Assembly: GCF_036057275.1 (NCBI RefSeq)
Contig: NZ_CP107945.1
Location: 6,200,001 to 6,264,000, forward strand
Origin: Streptomyces sp. NBC_00390
GTDB taxonomy: Bacteria; Actinomycetota; Actinomycetes; Streptomycetales; Streptomycetaceae
Reading direction: 5' to 3'
Length of the DNA stretch: 64,000 bases
Within the stretch, counting starts at the first letter, position 1; every line of letters starts with the position of its first letter. Made by a program: the position numbers and the translations under genes. Under the pieces are notes generated by a model, which was not told the origin of the DNA, searched no databases, and was given only the letters and a program-made list of their open reading frames with translations. Shown here one piece after another: positions 1 through 7,648 of this stretch.

Positions 1-2
1 TC

Positions 3-272
3 AGCCCGAAGCACCTCTTCGAGGCCATGCAGACCGGCCCGCAGAACATGCCGTCCTTCCCGGACACCACGCTGCCCGAGCAGGAGAAGCGCGACATCAT
101 CGCGTACGTCAAGACCGTGAACAGTGACGAGACCCCAACCCCCGGCGGCTTCGCGCTGGGCGGCATCGGCCCCGTGGCCGAGGGTCTGTTCGGCTGGATC
201 TTCGGTCTCGGCTCGCTGATCGCTGTTGCCATCTGGGTCGCGGCCCACACCGCTAAGGCCAAGAAGTCATGA
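3..272 (+). CDS. qcrC: Cytochrome bc1 complex diheme cytochrome c subunit, 3' end only
   Basis: This is the C-terminal part of QcrC, the cytochrome c subunit of the actinobacterial bc1-aa3 respiratory supercomplex. The reading frame is open from the window edge. The visible part ends the second cytochrome c fold (a segment with conserved Met and Pro residues, MPSFPDTTLPEQEKRDI) and then one transmembrane helix followed by a basic tail (KAKKS), the usual QcrC C-terminus. The heme-binding CxxCH motifs lie upstream of the window. The stop overlaps the start of qcrA by 4 bp (ATGA), so the two are translationally coupled. The call depends on this C-terminal shape and on the qcrA-qcrB genes that follow. 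Confidence 0.93.
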   Translation, partial: SPKHLFEAMQTGPQNMPSFPDTTLPEQEKRDIIAYVKTVNSDETPTPGGFALGGIGPVAEGLFGWIFGLGSLIAVAIWVAAHTAKAKKS

Positions 273-1345
273 GTAGCCAAGAGATTCCAGACGAGAACCT
301 GCCCGCAGAGCAGGACGCCGCGCACGGCGCGGCCCACGGCGGCGCTGCCGTAGCCCAGCGCACGGAGGACTCCCCGTTCGCCGACCCGGGACTGCCGGCT
401 CACAAGCCGCGCATCCAGGACATCGACGAGCGTGCCGCGAGGCGCTCCGAGCGTGCCGTTGCCTTCATGTTCACGCTGTCGATGCTGGCCACGATCGGCT
501 TCATCGCCTCGTTCGTGACCATCGGCGTCGACACGATCGTGTACATCTGGCCGCTCGGTCACATCAGCGCGCTGAACTTCGCGCTGGGTACGACGCTTGG
601 CATCGCGCTCTTCTGCATCGGCGCGGGCGCGGTCCACTGGGCCCGCACCCTGATGTCCGACGTGGAGACCCCGGACGACCGCCACCCGATCGAGGCCGAC
701 CCCGAGGTCAAGGCCAAGGTCATGGCCGACTTCGCCGACGGTGCCGCGGATTCCGCCATCGGCCGGCGCAAGCTCATCCGCAACACCATGTTCGGGGCGC
801 TGGCCATGGTGCCGCTCTCCGGTGTGGTGCTGCTGCGCGAGCTCGGTCCGCTGCCGGAGAACAAGCTCCGCAAGACCCTGTGGGCCAAGGGCAAAGAGCT
901 CATCAACATGAACACGAACGAGCCGCTGCGCCCCGAGGACGTCGTGGTCGGTTCGCTCACCTTCGTCATGCCCGAGGGCCTGGAGGAGTCCAGCCACGAC
1001 TTCAACAACCAGATCGCCAAGGCTGCCGTGATGGTCGTCCGCATCCAGCCGGAGGACATCAAGGACAAGCAAGAGCTGGAGTGGTCGGTCGACGGCATCG
1101 TGGCCTTCTCCAAGATCTGCACCCATGTCGGCTGCCCGATCAGCCTGTACGAGCAGCAGACGCACCACGTCCTCTGCCCGTGCCACCAGTCCACCTTCGA
1201 CCTCTCCGACGGCGCCCGCGTCATCTTCGGTCCGGCCGGTCACCCGCTTCCGCAGCTGCAGATCGGCGTCAACGCCGAAGGCAACCTCGAGGCGCTGGGC
1301 GACTTCGAAGAGCCCGTCGGTCCTGCCTTCTGGGAGCGCGGATGA
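269..1345 (+). CDS. qcrA: Cytochrome bc1 complex Rieske iron-sulfur subunit
   Basis: QcrA carries the [2Fe-2S] cluster that takes electrons from menaquinol in the bc1 complex. The 358-residue protein has a hydrophilic N-terminus, three predicted membrane helices (two around residues 65-125, one near 170-190) and a C-terminal Rieske domain. The two cluster-binding boxes are visible: CTHVGC near residue 284 and CPCHQS near residue 303, each giving one Cys and one His ligand. Three membrane helices are typical of actinobacterial QcrA, whereas mitochondrial Rieske proteins have one. The gene overlaps qcrC and qcrB by 4 bp each (ATGA junctions), a tightly coupled operon. Confidence 0.97.
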   Translation: MSSQEIPDENLPAEQDAAHGAAHGGAAVAQRTEDSPFADPGLPAHKPRIQDIDERAARRSERAVAFMFTLSMLATIGFIASFVTIGVDTIVYIWPLGHISALNFALGTTLGIALFCIGAGAVHWARTLMSDVETPDDRHPIEADPEVKAKVMADFADGAADSAIGRRKLIRNTMFGALAMVPLSGVVLLRELGPLPENKLRKTLWAKGKELINMNTNEPLRPEDVVVGSLTFVMPEGLEESSHDFNNQIAKAAVMVVRIQPEDIKDKQELEWSVDGIVAFSKICTHVGCPISLYEQQTHHVLCPCHQSTFDLSDGARVIFGPAGHPLPQLQIGVNAEGNLEALGDFEEPVGPAFWERG

Positions 1346-2967
1346 GTACTGCAACAGACACGAAGAAGAAGGCGCCCGCCGGCGAGCGGGTGGCCGACTG
1401 GGCGGACGGCCGGCTCGGGATCTACTCCCTGGCCAAGGCCAACATGCGGAAGATCTTCCCGGACCACTGGTCGTTCATGCTCGGCGAGATCGCGCTCTAC
1501 AGCTTCATCATCATCATCCTCACGGGTGTGTATCTGACGCTGTTCTTCCACCCGAGCATGAACGAGGTCGAGTACCACGGCTCGTACGTGCCGATGCAGG
1601 GCATCCGCATGACCGAGGCCTACGCCTCGACCCTGCACATCAGCTTCGACGTCCGCGGCGGTCTGCTCATCCGGCAGATCCACCACTGGGCCGCGCTGAT
1701 CTTCCTCGCCGCGATGTTCGTGCACATGATGCGCGTCTTCTTCACCGGCGCGTTCCGCAAGCCGCGTGAGATCAACTGGCTGTTCGGCTTCCTGCTGTTC
1801 GTCCTCGGCATGTTCACCGGCTTCACCGGCTACTCGCTCCCCGACGACCTGCTGTCCGGCACGGGTGTCCGCTTCACCCAGGGCGCGATCCTGGCCACGC
1901 CGATCGTCGGCACGTATCTGTCGTTCTTCCTGTTCGGCGGCGAGTTCCCCGGCCACGAGATGGTGGCCCGGTTCTACTCGATCCACATCCTGCTGCTGCC
2001 GGGCATCATGCTCGGCCTCGTGGTGGCGCACCTGATCCTGGTCTTCTACCACAAGCACACGCAGTGGGCGGGTCCCGGCAAGACGAACAAGAACGTGGTC
2101 GGCATGCCCCTGCTGCCGGTCTACATGGCCAAGGCCGGAGGTTTCTTCTTCCTGGTCTTCGGTGTCATCGCGTTCATCGCGGCGACCTTCACGATCAACC
2201 CGGTGTGGGCGCTCGGCCCGTACCGCCCGGACATGGTGTCCACCGGTGCCCAGCCCGACTGGTACATGGGCTTCGCCGAGGGTCTGGTCCGTGTGATGCC
2301 TGGCTGGGAGATCAATCTGTGGGGCCACACCCTCGTCCTGGGTGTGTTCATCCCGCTGGTGGTCTTCGGTCTGGTCCTCGGAGCGATCGCGGTCTACCCG
2401 TTCATCGAGTCCTGGATCACCGGCGACAAGCGCGAGCACCACATCCTGGACCGGCCGCGCAACGCGCCGACCCGGACCGCGCTGGGTGTCGCCTGGGTCA
2501 CCGGCTACGTGATCATGCTGTTGGGTGGCGGTAACGACATCTTCGCCACGCACTTCAACATGTCGATCAACGCGATCACCTGGTTCGTCCGCATCACCTA
2601 CTTCGTCGTACCGGTCCTCGCGTTCATCCTCACCAAGCGGATCTGCCTGGGCCTGCAGCGTCGCGACAAGGACAAGGTGCTGCACGGTCGCGAGACCGGC
2701 ATCATCAAGCGCCTGCCGCACGGTGAGTTCGTCGAGATCCACGAGCCGCTCTCGCAGGGCGACCTGTACAAGCTCACCGCGCACGAGCAGTACAAGCCGG
2801 CCGAGATCGGCCCGACGGTCGACGAGAACGGCGTCGAGCGCAAGGTGAAGCGTTCCGAGAAGCTGCGCGCCAAGCTCAGCAAGGGCTACTACGGCGAGGA
2901 GAACCAGATCGCCAAGCCCACCGCCGAGGAGTACAAGGAGATCACCAGCGGCCACGGCCACCACTGA
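1342..2967 (+). CDS. qcrB: Cytochrome bc1 complex cytochrome b subunit
   Basis: QcrB is the quinol-oxidising cytochrome b of the bc1 complex. The ATG at 1342 overlaps the qcrA stop (ATGA), which rules out the longer upstream reading frame. The 541-residue product has about eight membrane helices and paired histidines for two b hemes (for example the RQIHHWAA and YSIHILLLPG helices). PDWYM stands where other families have the quinol-site PEWY motif. The C-terminal extension of about 120 mostly charged residues ends in a His-rich GHGHH tail; such an extension is normal in actinobacteria. A rho-independent terminator follows at 2997-3023. Confidence 0.97.
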   Translation: MSTATDTKKKAPAGERVADWADGRLGIYSLAKANMRKIFPDHWSFMLGEIALYSFIIIILTGVYLTLFFHPSMNEVEYHGSYVPMQGIRMTEAYASTLHISFDVRGGLLIRQIHHWAALIFLAAMFVHMMRVFFTGAFRKPREINWLFGFLLFVLGMFTGFTGYSLPDDLLSGTGVRFTQGAILATPIVGTYLSFFLFGGEFPGHEMVARFYSIHILLLPGIMLGLVVAHLILVFYHKHTQWAGPGKTNKNVVGMPLLPVYMAKAGGFFFLVFGVIAFIAATFTINPVWALGPYRPDMVSTGAQPDWYMGFAEGLVRVMPGWEINLWGHTLVLGVFIPLVVFGLVLGAIAVYPFIESWITGDKREHHILDRPRNAPTRTALGVAWVTGYVIMLLGGGNDIFATHFNMSINAITWFVRITYFVVPVLAFILTKRICLGLQRRDKDKVLHGRETGIIKRLPHGEFVEIHEPLSQGDLYKLTAHEQYKPAEIGPTVDENGVERKVKRSEKLRAKLSKGYYGEENQIAKPTAEEYKEITSGHGHH

Positions 2968-2996
2968 TCACCTGACCTGAAGGTCGCCACAGCTGG

Positions 2997-3023
2997 AGCC
3001 CCGTCCATTCGTCGGACGGGGCT
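2997..3023 (+). terminator. Intrinsic terminator after qcrCAB
   Basis: A perfect 10-bp stem (AGCCCCGTCC / GGACGGGGCT) with a 7-nt loop, followed by a short CTCTTCGCT stretch. It lies 30 bp after the qcrB stop and before trpD, so it probably separates the respiratory operon from trpD. Confidence 0.85.
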
Positions 3024-3089
3024 CTTCGCTGTGCCCGCACCTGGATAGGGTGGACCCATCCCTATCGGCTGTGGACCCTGGAGCGGACC

Positions 3090-4154
3090 ATGAACGTTGT
3101 GACCCCGGTCGGCGGCAACAGCGTGGCGGACCACTCCTGGCCCGGCGTGCTGAACGCACTCCTCGACAACCGTGACCAGAGCGCGGACGCCACCGCATGG
3201 GCGATGGACCGCATCCTCAGCGGCGAGGCCACCAACGCGCAGATCGCCGCTTTCGTGGTCGCGCTGCGCGCCAAGGGCGAGACGGTCGACGAGATCACCG
3301 GCCTCGTGCGGACCATGTACGCGCACGCCAACCTGATCGAGGTGCCAGGCCCCAGCGTCGACATCGTCGGCACCGGCGGCGACGGGGCCAAGACGGTGAA
3401 CATCTCCACGATGTCGGCGATCGTCGTCGCCGGTACGGGCGCGAAGGTCGTCAAGCACGGAAACCGCGCGGCCTCGTCCGCGAGCGGCGCCTCCGACGTC
3501 CTGGAGAAGCTCGGGGTCAATCTGGAGCTCACCCCGCGGCGCGTCGCCGAGGTCGCCGAGGAAGCCGGCATCACCTTCTGCTTCGCGGTCAAGTTCCACC
3601 CGGCGCTGCGGCATGTGGCGGCCACCCGCAAGGAGGTGGGCATCCGCACCGTGTTCAACTTCCTCGGTCCGCTCACCAACCCGGCGCGGGTCAAGGCCCA
3701 GGCGACCGGTGTCGCGGACGCCCGGATGGCGCCGATCCTGGCCGGTGTACTGGCCGAACGGGGCTCGTCCGCGCTGGTCTTCCGCGGCGACGACGGTCTG
3801 GACGAGCTGACCACCACCGCCACGTCCAAGGTGTGGGTGGTACGGGACGGCGCGGTGCGCGAGGAGGCCTTCGACCCGCGCGACGTGGGCATCGACCTGG
3901 TGCCCGTGGAGGCGTTGCGCGGCGCGGACGCCTCGTACAACGCGGATGTCGCGCGGCGGCTGCTCGGCGGCGAGACCGGTCCGGTCCGCGAAGCGGTGCT
4001 GCTGAACGCGGCGGCCGCGCTGGTGGCCCTGGAGCCGGGCGACGGCCCGCTCGCGCAGCAGCTGCGGGCCGGCATGGACAAGGCGGCCGTGTCCATCGAC
4101 TCGGGAGCGGCCAAGGCCGCACTGGACCGCTGGGTCTCCGTGAGCAACGCCTGA
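3090..4154 (+). CDS. trpD: Anthranilate phosphoribosyltransferase
   Basis: TrpD joins anthranilate to PRPP in the second step of tryptophan synthesis. The 354-residue protein shows the TrpD signature GTGGDGAKTVNIST (PRPP loop) near residue 94, then KHGNRAASSASGASDVLE and the catalytic-region motif FNFLGPLTNPA near residue 190. The length is normal. The gene stands alone, away from other trp genes. The fused trpEG gene at 30995-32869 and the DAHP synthase at 33171 feed the same pathway. No strong Shine-Dalgarno sequence is seen before the ATG; the nearest purine-rich run is CTGGAGCGGACC. Confidence 0.96.
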   Translation: MNVVTPVGGNSVADHSWPGVLNALLDNRDQSADATAWAMDRILSGEATNAQIAAFVVALRAKGETVDEITGLVRTMYAHANLIEVPGPSVDIVGTGGDGAKTVNISTMSAIVVAGTGAKVVKHGNRAASSASGASDVLEKLGVNLELTPRRVAEVAEEAGITFCFAVKFHPALRHVAATRKEVGIRTVFNFLGPLTNPARVKAQATGVADARMAPILAGVLAERGSSALVFRGDDGLDELTTTATSKVWVVRDGAVREEAFDPRDVGIDLVPVEALRGADASYNADVARRLLGGETGPVREAVLLNAAAALVALEPGDGPLAQQLRAGMDKAAVSIDSGAAKAALDRWVSVSNA

Positions 4155-4396
4155 GCCCTGTCCGGGCGATCTTCGAGGATCGGCCGGCGGCGGATGCCTG
4201 GGGTCTCCCCGGGCCCGCCGGGGCCGAGGCCGCGGGAGGTCGCCCTCGTACTGGACGTACTTGGGCGACTTCGACAACACAGTGAGGTGTCGCAGGGCCT
4301 GGCGGCGGACGCCGCCGTGGGCTGCCGTCCCCTGGCCGTCCCGGAATCCGGACACGGGTTGCGGGACGGCGATCACGTCGCGTAGTTTCTTCGGCA
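4155..4396 (+). promoter_or_regulatory. Gene-free stretch between trpD and the SAM-IV riboswitch, probable promoter region
   Basis: No convincing coding sequence; the short reading frames here are shadows. It contains a small hairpin at 4301-4316 (GGCGGC, 4-nt loop, GCCGCC) and dyad-rich DNA around 4330-4375. The promoter for the SAM-IV leader should lie near 4360-4395, where ATCACGTCGCGTAGTTT resembles a weak -10 region. I cannot fix the transcription start. Confidence 0.4.
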
Positions 4397-4512
4397 GGTC
4401 ATGAGTGACAGCGACGAGGCCCCGGCCCGCTGTCCGGCAACCCTCCGTCCGTGGCGGGGTGCCCCGGGTGAAGACCAGGTCGCAGGCAGCGAGGTCTGTG
4501 GCAAGCGCGGAC
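4397..4512 (+). ncRNA. SAM-IV riboswitch
   Basis: The sequence matches the actinobacterial SAM-IV class as I remember it. It opens with GGTCATGAGTGACAGCGA and continues with CCCGGCCCGCTGTCCGGCAA and CCCTCCGTCCGTGGCGGGGT. It then has GCCCCGGGTGAAGACCAGG, where GACC (4473-4476) closes the first stem against GGTC (4397-4400). The 3' part, GGTCTGTGGCAAGCGCGGA, gives the extra stem and pseudoknot region that separates SAM-IV from SAM-I. SAM-IV aptamers bind S-adenosylmethionine and repress sulfur/methionine genes. The gene 200 bp downstream is a cysteine-desulfurase-like enzyme. Confidence 0.9.
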
Positions 4513-4708
4513 CCCTGGACATCGTCGGATGTCACAGCCCCGGGGTCCTGGTCCTCAAGGGAGCAGTCTCGTGAGCAAGCGAATGCGATAGGGCGCGTAG
4601 CCCCTTCTTCAGCACACCCTCCGCACGGTCGTGTCCGTGCGTTGAGGCACACCCGTGATCCGGGTGTTCTTGAAGCCGATTCGCCTTTTCCTGCCGGGAG
4701 ATACCGCC
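4513..4708 (+). promoter_or_regulatory. Leader between riboswitch and coding sequence (candidate expression platform)
   Basis: This 196-nt leader contains GCACGG-6 nt-CCGTGC at 4623-4640 and a terminator-like ACACCCG-5 nt-CGGGTGT stem at 4649-4667 followed by TCTTG. It ends with a Shine-Dalgarno sequence GGGAG at 4696-4700. The hairpin at 4649-4667 may act as the SAM-dependent off switch, but it has no U-tract, so control at the level of translation is equally possible. Confidence 0.45.
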
Positions 4709-6106
4709 ATGTCCGCATGCCCGAACGCCGCCGTTGCCACCCCTGACGCCGTTGCCGACCCCTGCTGTGCCGCCCCGCTCCCGGTCCTCGGCCGGGACGT
4801 CACCGTTCCGCTGGTGACCGGCGGCGAAGCCGTCTACGCCGCCCTCGACTACGCGGCGAGCGCACCCGCGTTGCAGCGCGTGTGGGACGACGTGGCCGCG
4901 TACGCCCCGTACTACGGCAGCGTGCACCGTGGCGCCGGCTACCTCTCGCAGCTGTCCACGGACCTGTTCGAGAACAGCCGGGCGACCGTCCACGACTTCC
5001 TCGACTGCCGCGACGGCGATCAGGTCGTCTTCACCCGCTCCACCACCGACTCGCTGAACCTGCTCGCCTCCGTGCTCCCCGCCGGCTGCCGGGTGTTCGT
5101 CTTCGAGACCGAGCACCACGCCTCCCTGCTGCCCTGGCGTCAGGCCCAGGTGACCTTCCTGGACGCGCCGCGCACTCCCGAAGAGGCCGTCACCACCCTG
5201 GAGCGGGCGCTCGCCGACCGGACCGCATCCGCTCAGGACACGGACGGGCCCGCCCTGGTCTGCGTCACCGGCGCGTCCAATGTGACCGGTGAACTGTGGC
5301 CGGTGAAGGAGCTCGCGGCCGTGGCTCACGCCCACGGCGCCCGGATCGTCCTCGACGCCGCCCAGCTCGCGCCCCACCACCCCGTGTCGGTACGGGAGTT
5401 GGATGTGGACTGGGTCGCCTTCTCCGGGCACAAGCTGTACGCGCCGTTCGGCTCCGGCGTGCTCGCCGGGCGCGCGGACTGGCTGCGGGAGGCGGAGCCG
5501 TACCTCGCGGGAGGCGGTGCCTCGCGCACGGTCGCGCGGGGCACGGACGGCGGCGTGGACGTCGAGTGGCACACCACGGCCGCGCGCCACGAGGCCGGTT
5601 CGCCGAACGTCATCGGCGTCTACTCCATCGCATCGGCGTGCAGGGCGCTGACCGAAGCGGGCTTCGACGCGCTGGTGGCACGGGAGCAGCAGCTGATCGC
5701 AACGGTGCGGGAGGGGCTGGCCGAGGTGCCCGAGGTGCGGGTGCTCTCCCTGTTCGGCGCCGATGCCCCGCGCGTCGGCGTCATCTCGTTCGTCGTCGAC
5801 GGCTGGAACAGCTCGCACTTCGCGGCGGCGCTGTCGGCCGAGTACGGCATCGGGGTGCGCGACGGCCTGTTCTGCGCCCACCCCCTCGTGCGTACGCTCC
5901 TGGGCGGTGAGACCGAGGACCCGGGCGAGTGCGGCGCCCCCGAGGCGGCCGGGGGGCGGTCGCTGAACGCGATCCGCGTCAGCTTCGGCGCGGGGACGCC
6001 GGACGAGCATGTCGAACGCTTCGTCCGGGCGGTGCGGGAGCTGGTGCGCGAGGGTGCGAAGTGGACGTACCGCACGGAGGACGGCCGCTGCGTCCCGGCC
6101 GTGTGA
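4709..6106 (+). CDS. Class V aminotransferase, cysteine-desulfurase-like PLP enzyme
   Basis: This is a PLP-dependent fold-type I enzyme of the NifS/SufS group. The start ATG at 4709 has GGGAG 8 nt upstream; a GTG at 4655 is in frame but lacks a ribosome site. Visible motifs are STTDSLN, ETEHHASLLPW, VTGASNVTGE, DAAQLAPH and SGHKLYAPFGSG, the last holding the Schiff-base Lys. GLFCAHPL aligns with the SufS active-site Cys motif (HHCAQP), so a cysteine desulfurase role is plausible. The N-terminus is Cys-rich (about six Cys in the first 35 residues), which is unusual. A SAM-IV riboswitch upstream ties it to sulfur/SAM status. Substrate unknown. Confidence 0.85.
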   Translation: MSACPNAAVATPDAVADPCCAAPLPVLGRDVTVPLVTGGEAVYAALDYAASAPALQRVWDDVAAYAPYYGSVHRGAGYLSQLSTDLFENSRATVHDFLDCRDGDQVVFTRSTTDSLNLLASVLPAGCRVFVFETEHHASLLPWRQAQVTFLDAPRTPEEAVTTLERALADRTASAQDTDGPALVCVTGASNVTGELWPVKELAAVAHAHGARIVLDAAQLAPHHPVSVRELDVDWVAFSGHKLYAPFGSGVLAGRADWLREAEPYLAGGGASRTVARGTDGGVDVEWHTTAARHEAGSPNVIGVYSIASACRALTEAGFDALVAREQQLIATVREGLAEVPEVRVLSLFGADAPRVGVISFVVDGWNSSHFAAALSAEYGIGVRDGLFCAHPLVRTLLGGETEDPGECGAPEAAGGRSLNAIRVSFGAGTPDEHVERFVRAVRELVREGAKWTYRTEDGRCVPAV

Positions 6107-6130
6107 CGCTCGGGGCTGCCCCGGATCCGA

Positions 6131-6157
6131 CGAGCCCGCGCCTTCGGCGCGGGCTCG
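6131..6157. terminator. Hairpin terminator, 12-bp stem with TTC loop
   Basis: A perfect CGAGCCCGCGCC / GGCGCGGGCTCG stem closed by a 3-nt loop, 25 bp after the aminotransferase stop. With the second hairpin at 6170-6199 it separates convergent transcription units. Confidence 0.8.
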
Positions 6158-6169
6158 CTGTCGTCGCGC

Positions 6170-6199
6170 CACTGCGGGGCGGGTGCTCGCCCCGCAGTG
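6170..6199. terminator. Second hairpin between convergent genes
   Basis: An 11-bp perfect stem (CACTGCGGGGC / GCCCCGCAGTG) with an 8-nt loop, 10 bp beyond the 3' end of the Lrp-domain gene. It is suited to terminate the leftward rhomboid/Lrp unit. Confidence 0.75.
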
Positions 6200-6208
6200 C
6201 GCGAGGCG

Positions 6209-6490
6209 TCAGGCGTCCAGGCCGATGGCGAACGCCGCCTCCAGGTCGTGCTGGGAGTAGGTGCGGAACGCGACATGCGTGTCGGTGGCCTCGACGCCCG
6301 GGATCTTGCTGATGCTGCCCGGGATGACGTCCGCCAGGTCGTCGTGCTTGGCCACACGGACCATGGCGATCAGGTCGTACGTGCCGGTCACCGAGAAGAC
6401 CTCGCTGACGCTGTCCAGCGCGGCGATCGACTCGGCGATCTCGGGGATGCGGTCCACGCTGGTCTTGATGAGCACGATCGCGGTGATCAC
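6209..6490 (-). CDS. Stand-alone Lrp/AsnC ligand-binding (RAM) domain protein
   Basis: The 93-residue protein consists only of the RAM/ligand-binding domain of Lrp/AsnC regulators (MITAIVLIKT, VFSVTGTYDLIAMVRV, TDTHVAFRTYS). The N-terminal helix-turn-helix domain is missing. Single-domain RAM proteins can form amino-acid-binding oligomers without touching DNA. The GTG start overlaps the rhomboid stop by 4 bp (GTGA), so translation is coupled. Function in this context is unknown; a small-molecule sensor partner is an inference. Confidence 0.88.
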   Translation of the reverse strand: MITAIVLIKTSVDRIPEIAESIAALDSVSEVFSVTGTYDLIAMVRVAKHDDLADVIPGSISKIPGVEATDTHVAFRTYSQHDLEAAFAIGLDA

Positions 6491-7209
6491 GGTTGGCGTT
6501 CTCCCTCGGTGGCCGCTGCTTGGGCCTTCACTCTAGTCCCACTGCGGAACCGGCCCCAGGCGAAGAGAAAGCCCGCCGAGAACCCCACCAGATGTGCCAG
6601 ATAGGCGACCCCGGGCCCGCTGCCCGCGTTCCTCGCGGCCAGCCACTGGAGCCCGAACCAGAAGATCAGCACGACCCAGGCGGGGAACCGCAGCGGCAGG
6701 AAGAACAGAAACGGGAAGAGGCTGGTGACGCGGGCCTTCGGAAAGAGGAACAGGAAGGCGCCGAGCACGCCCGAGATCGCCCCGGACGCCCCCACCAGGG
6801 TCTGCGCCGAATCGGCGTTGACGGCCGCGTACACCAGCAGGGCGAGATAGCCGGTGCCCAGATAGAACAGGGCGAACTGCAGCCGGCCCATCCGCTCCTC
6901 GGCCATCGCGCCGAAGACGAAGAGAAACAGCATGTTCCCCAGCAGATGCAGCCAGCTGCCGTGGACGAACAGGGCCGTGAGCGGGGTGAGCAGGGCGTGC
7001 GGGGAGCGTTTCAGCAGTTCGGCCGGGATCACGCCCCACTGCTCGAAGTACGCGCTCTGTGCGACGAGTAAACGGTCGCCCGTGCCGTACACCGGATTGA
7101 GTCCGGAGACCGGGCTGACGAGGAAGACCGCGCAGCAGACGGCGATCGCGCCGTAGGTCACGGCGGGCCCCTTGGCCGTGTTCCGGATCGCACCCCACCA
7201 ATCGATCAC
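6487..7209 (-). CDS. Rhomboid-family intramembrane serine protease
   Basis: A 240-residue protein with six predicted membrane helices. The catalytic serine motif GASGAISG (Ser about 142) lies in helix 4 and the catalytic His in AHLVGF (about 206). The characteristic HGSWLHLLGNM loop/helix 2 with conserved His and Asn is at 83-93. Rhomboids cut membrane proteins inside the bilayer. I chose the GTG at 7209 (MIDWWGAIRN) because the reading frame further upstream is not rhomboid-like; it has no strong Shine-Dalgarno. The gene is coupled to the downstream Lrp-domain gene. Substrates unknown. Confidence 0.92.
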   Translation of the reverse strand: MIDWWGAIRNTAKGPAVTYGAIAVCCAVFLVSPVSGLNPVYGTGDRLLVAQSAYFEQWGVIPAELLKRSPHALLTPLTALFVHGSWLHLLGNMLFLFVFGAMAEERMGRLQFALFYLGTGYLALLVYAAVNADSAQTLVGASGAISGVLGAFLFLFPKARVTSLFPFLFFLPLRFPAWVVLIFWFGLQWLAARNAGSGPGVAYLAHLVGFSAGFLFAWGRFRSGTRVKAQAAATEGERQP

Positions 7210-7359
7210 GGACAGATCATGCCGTAGGTGGACCGACCGGCACAGAGTGCCTCGCCGCGACACCGGGTACCCGCGAGGCCGTAGGGTTACGGGCAGTACA
7301 TCCGCAGTTCGACGGCGCACCGCGGCACCCGCATCCGCACCACGAAGAAGGACGGCACG

Positions 7360-7602
7360 ATGACGACGGTTCCCTCGCCGACCCCCGAGACCCGGTGGCG
7401 CTGCACACTGTGCGGCAACCTGACCCGCTTCGATGTCACGCGCTCGTCGAAGGTCGTCGAGTACGTGCATCTGGACCTGGCCGGGGAATCGAAGGTGGAG
7501 GAGCGCGAGGTGGTCAGTGAGACCATCGAATCGGTCCGCTGCCGCTGGTGCAACGCGGTGGATCAGATCGAACTGGTGGACAGGCCGGGCGCGGCTTCCT
7601 GA
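7360..7602 (+). CDS. Small zinc-ribbon-like protein, unknown function
   Basis: An 80-residue soluble protein with two CxxC knuckles, RCTLCGN near residue 14 and RCRWCNA near residue 60, so a zinc ribbon is likely. I do not recognise a named family. The ATG is preceded by GAAGGACGGC. It lies 46 bp before the NYN-domain gene and in the same direction, so co-transcription is likely. It is divergent from the rhomboid gene, sharing the 7210-7359 promoter region. Confidence 0.8.
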   Translation: MTTVPSPTPETRWRCTLCGNLTRFDVTRSSKVVEYVHLDLAGESKVEEREVVSETIESVRCRWCNAVDQIELVDRPGAAS

Positions 7603-7648
7603 GCAGCGGCCCGGGCAGCGGGCAGACGACAGGCAGTAGGGGTGACGG

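Noticed and set aside
1240..2964. A 574-codon open frame antisense to qcrB
   Set aside because: Its composition is Asp/Glu/Val/Gly-rich and it is fully explained as the complement of cytochrome b.
4194..4746. Short open frames between trpD and the aminotransferase gene
   Set aside because: They overlap the SAM-IV riboswitch and its flanks, have no ribosome sites and no similarity I can recognise. RNA function explains the conservation.
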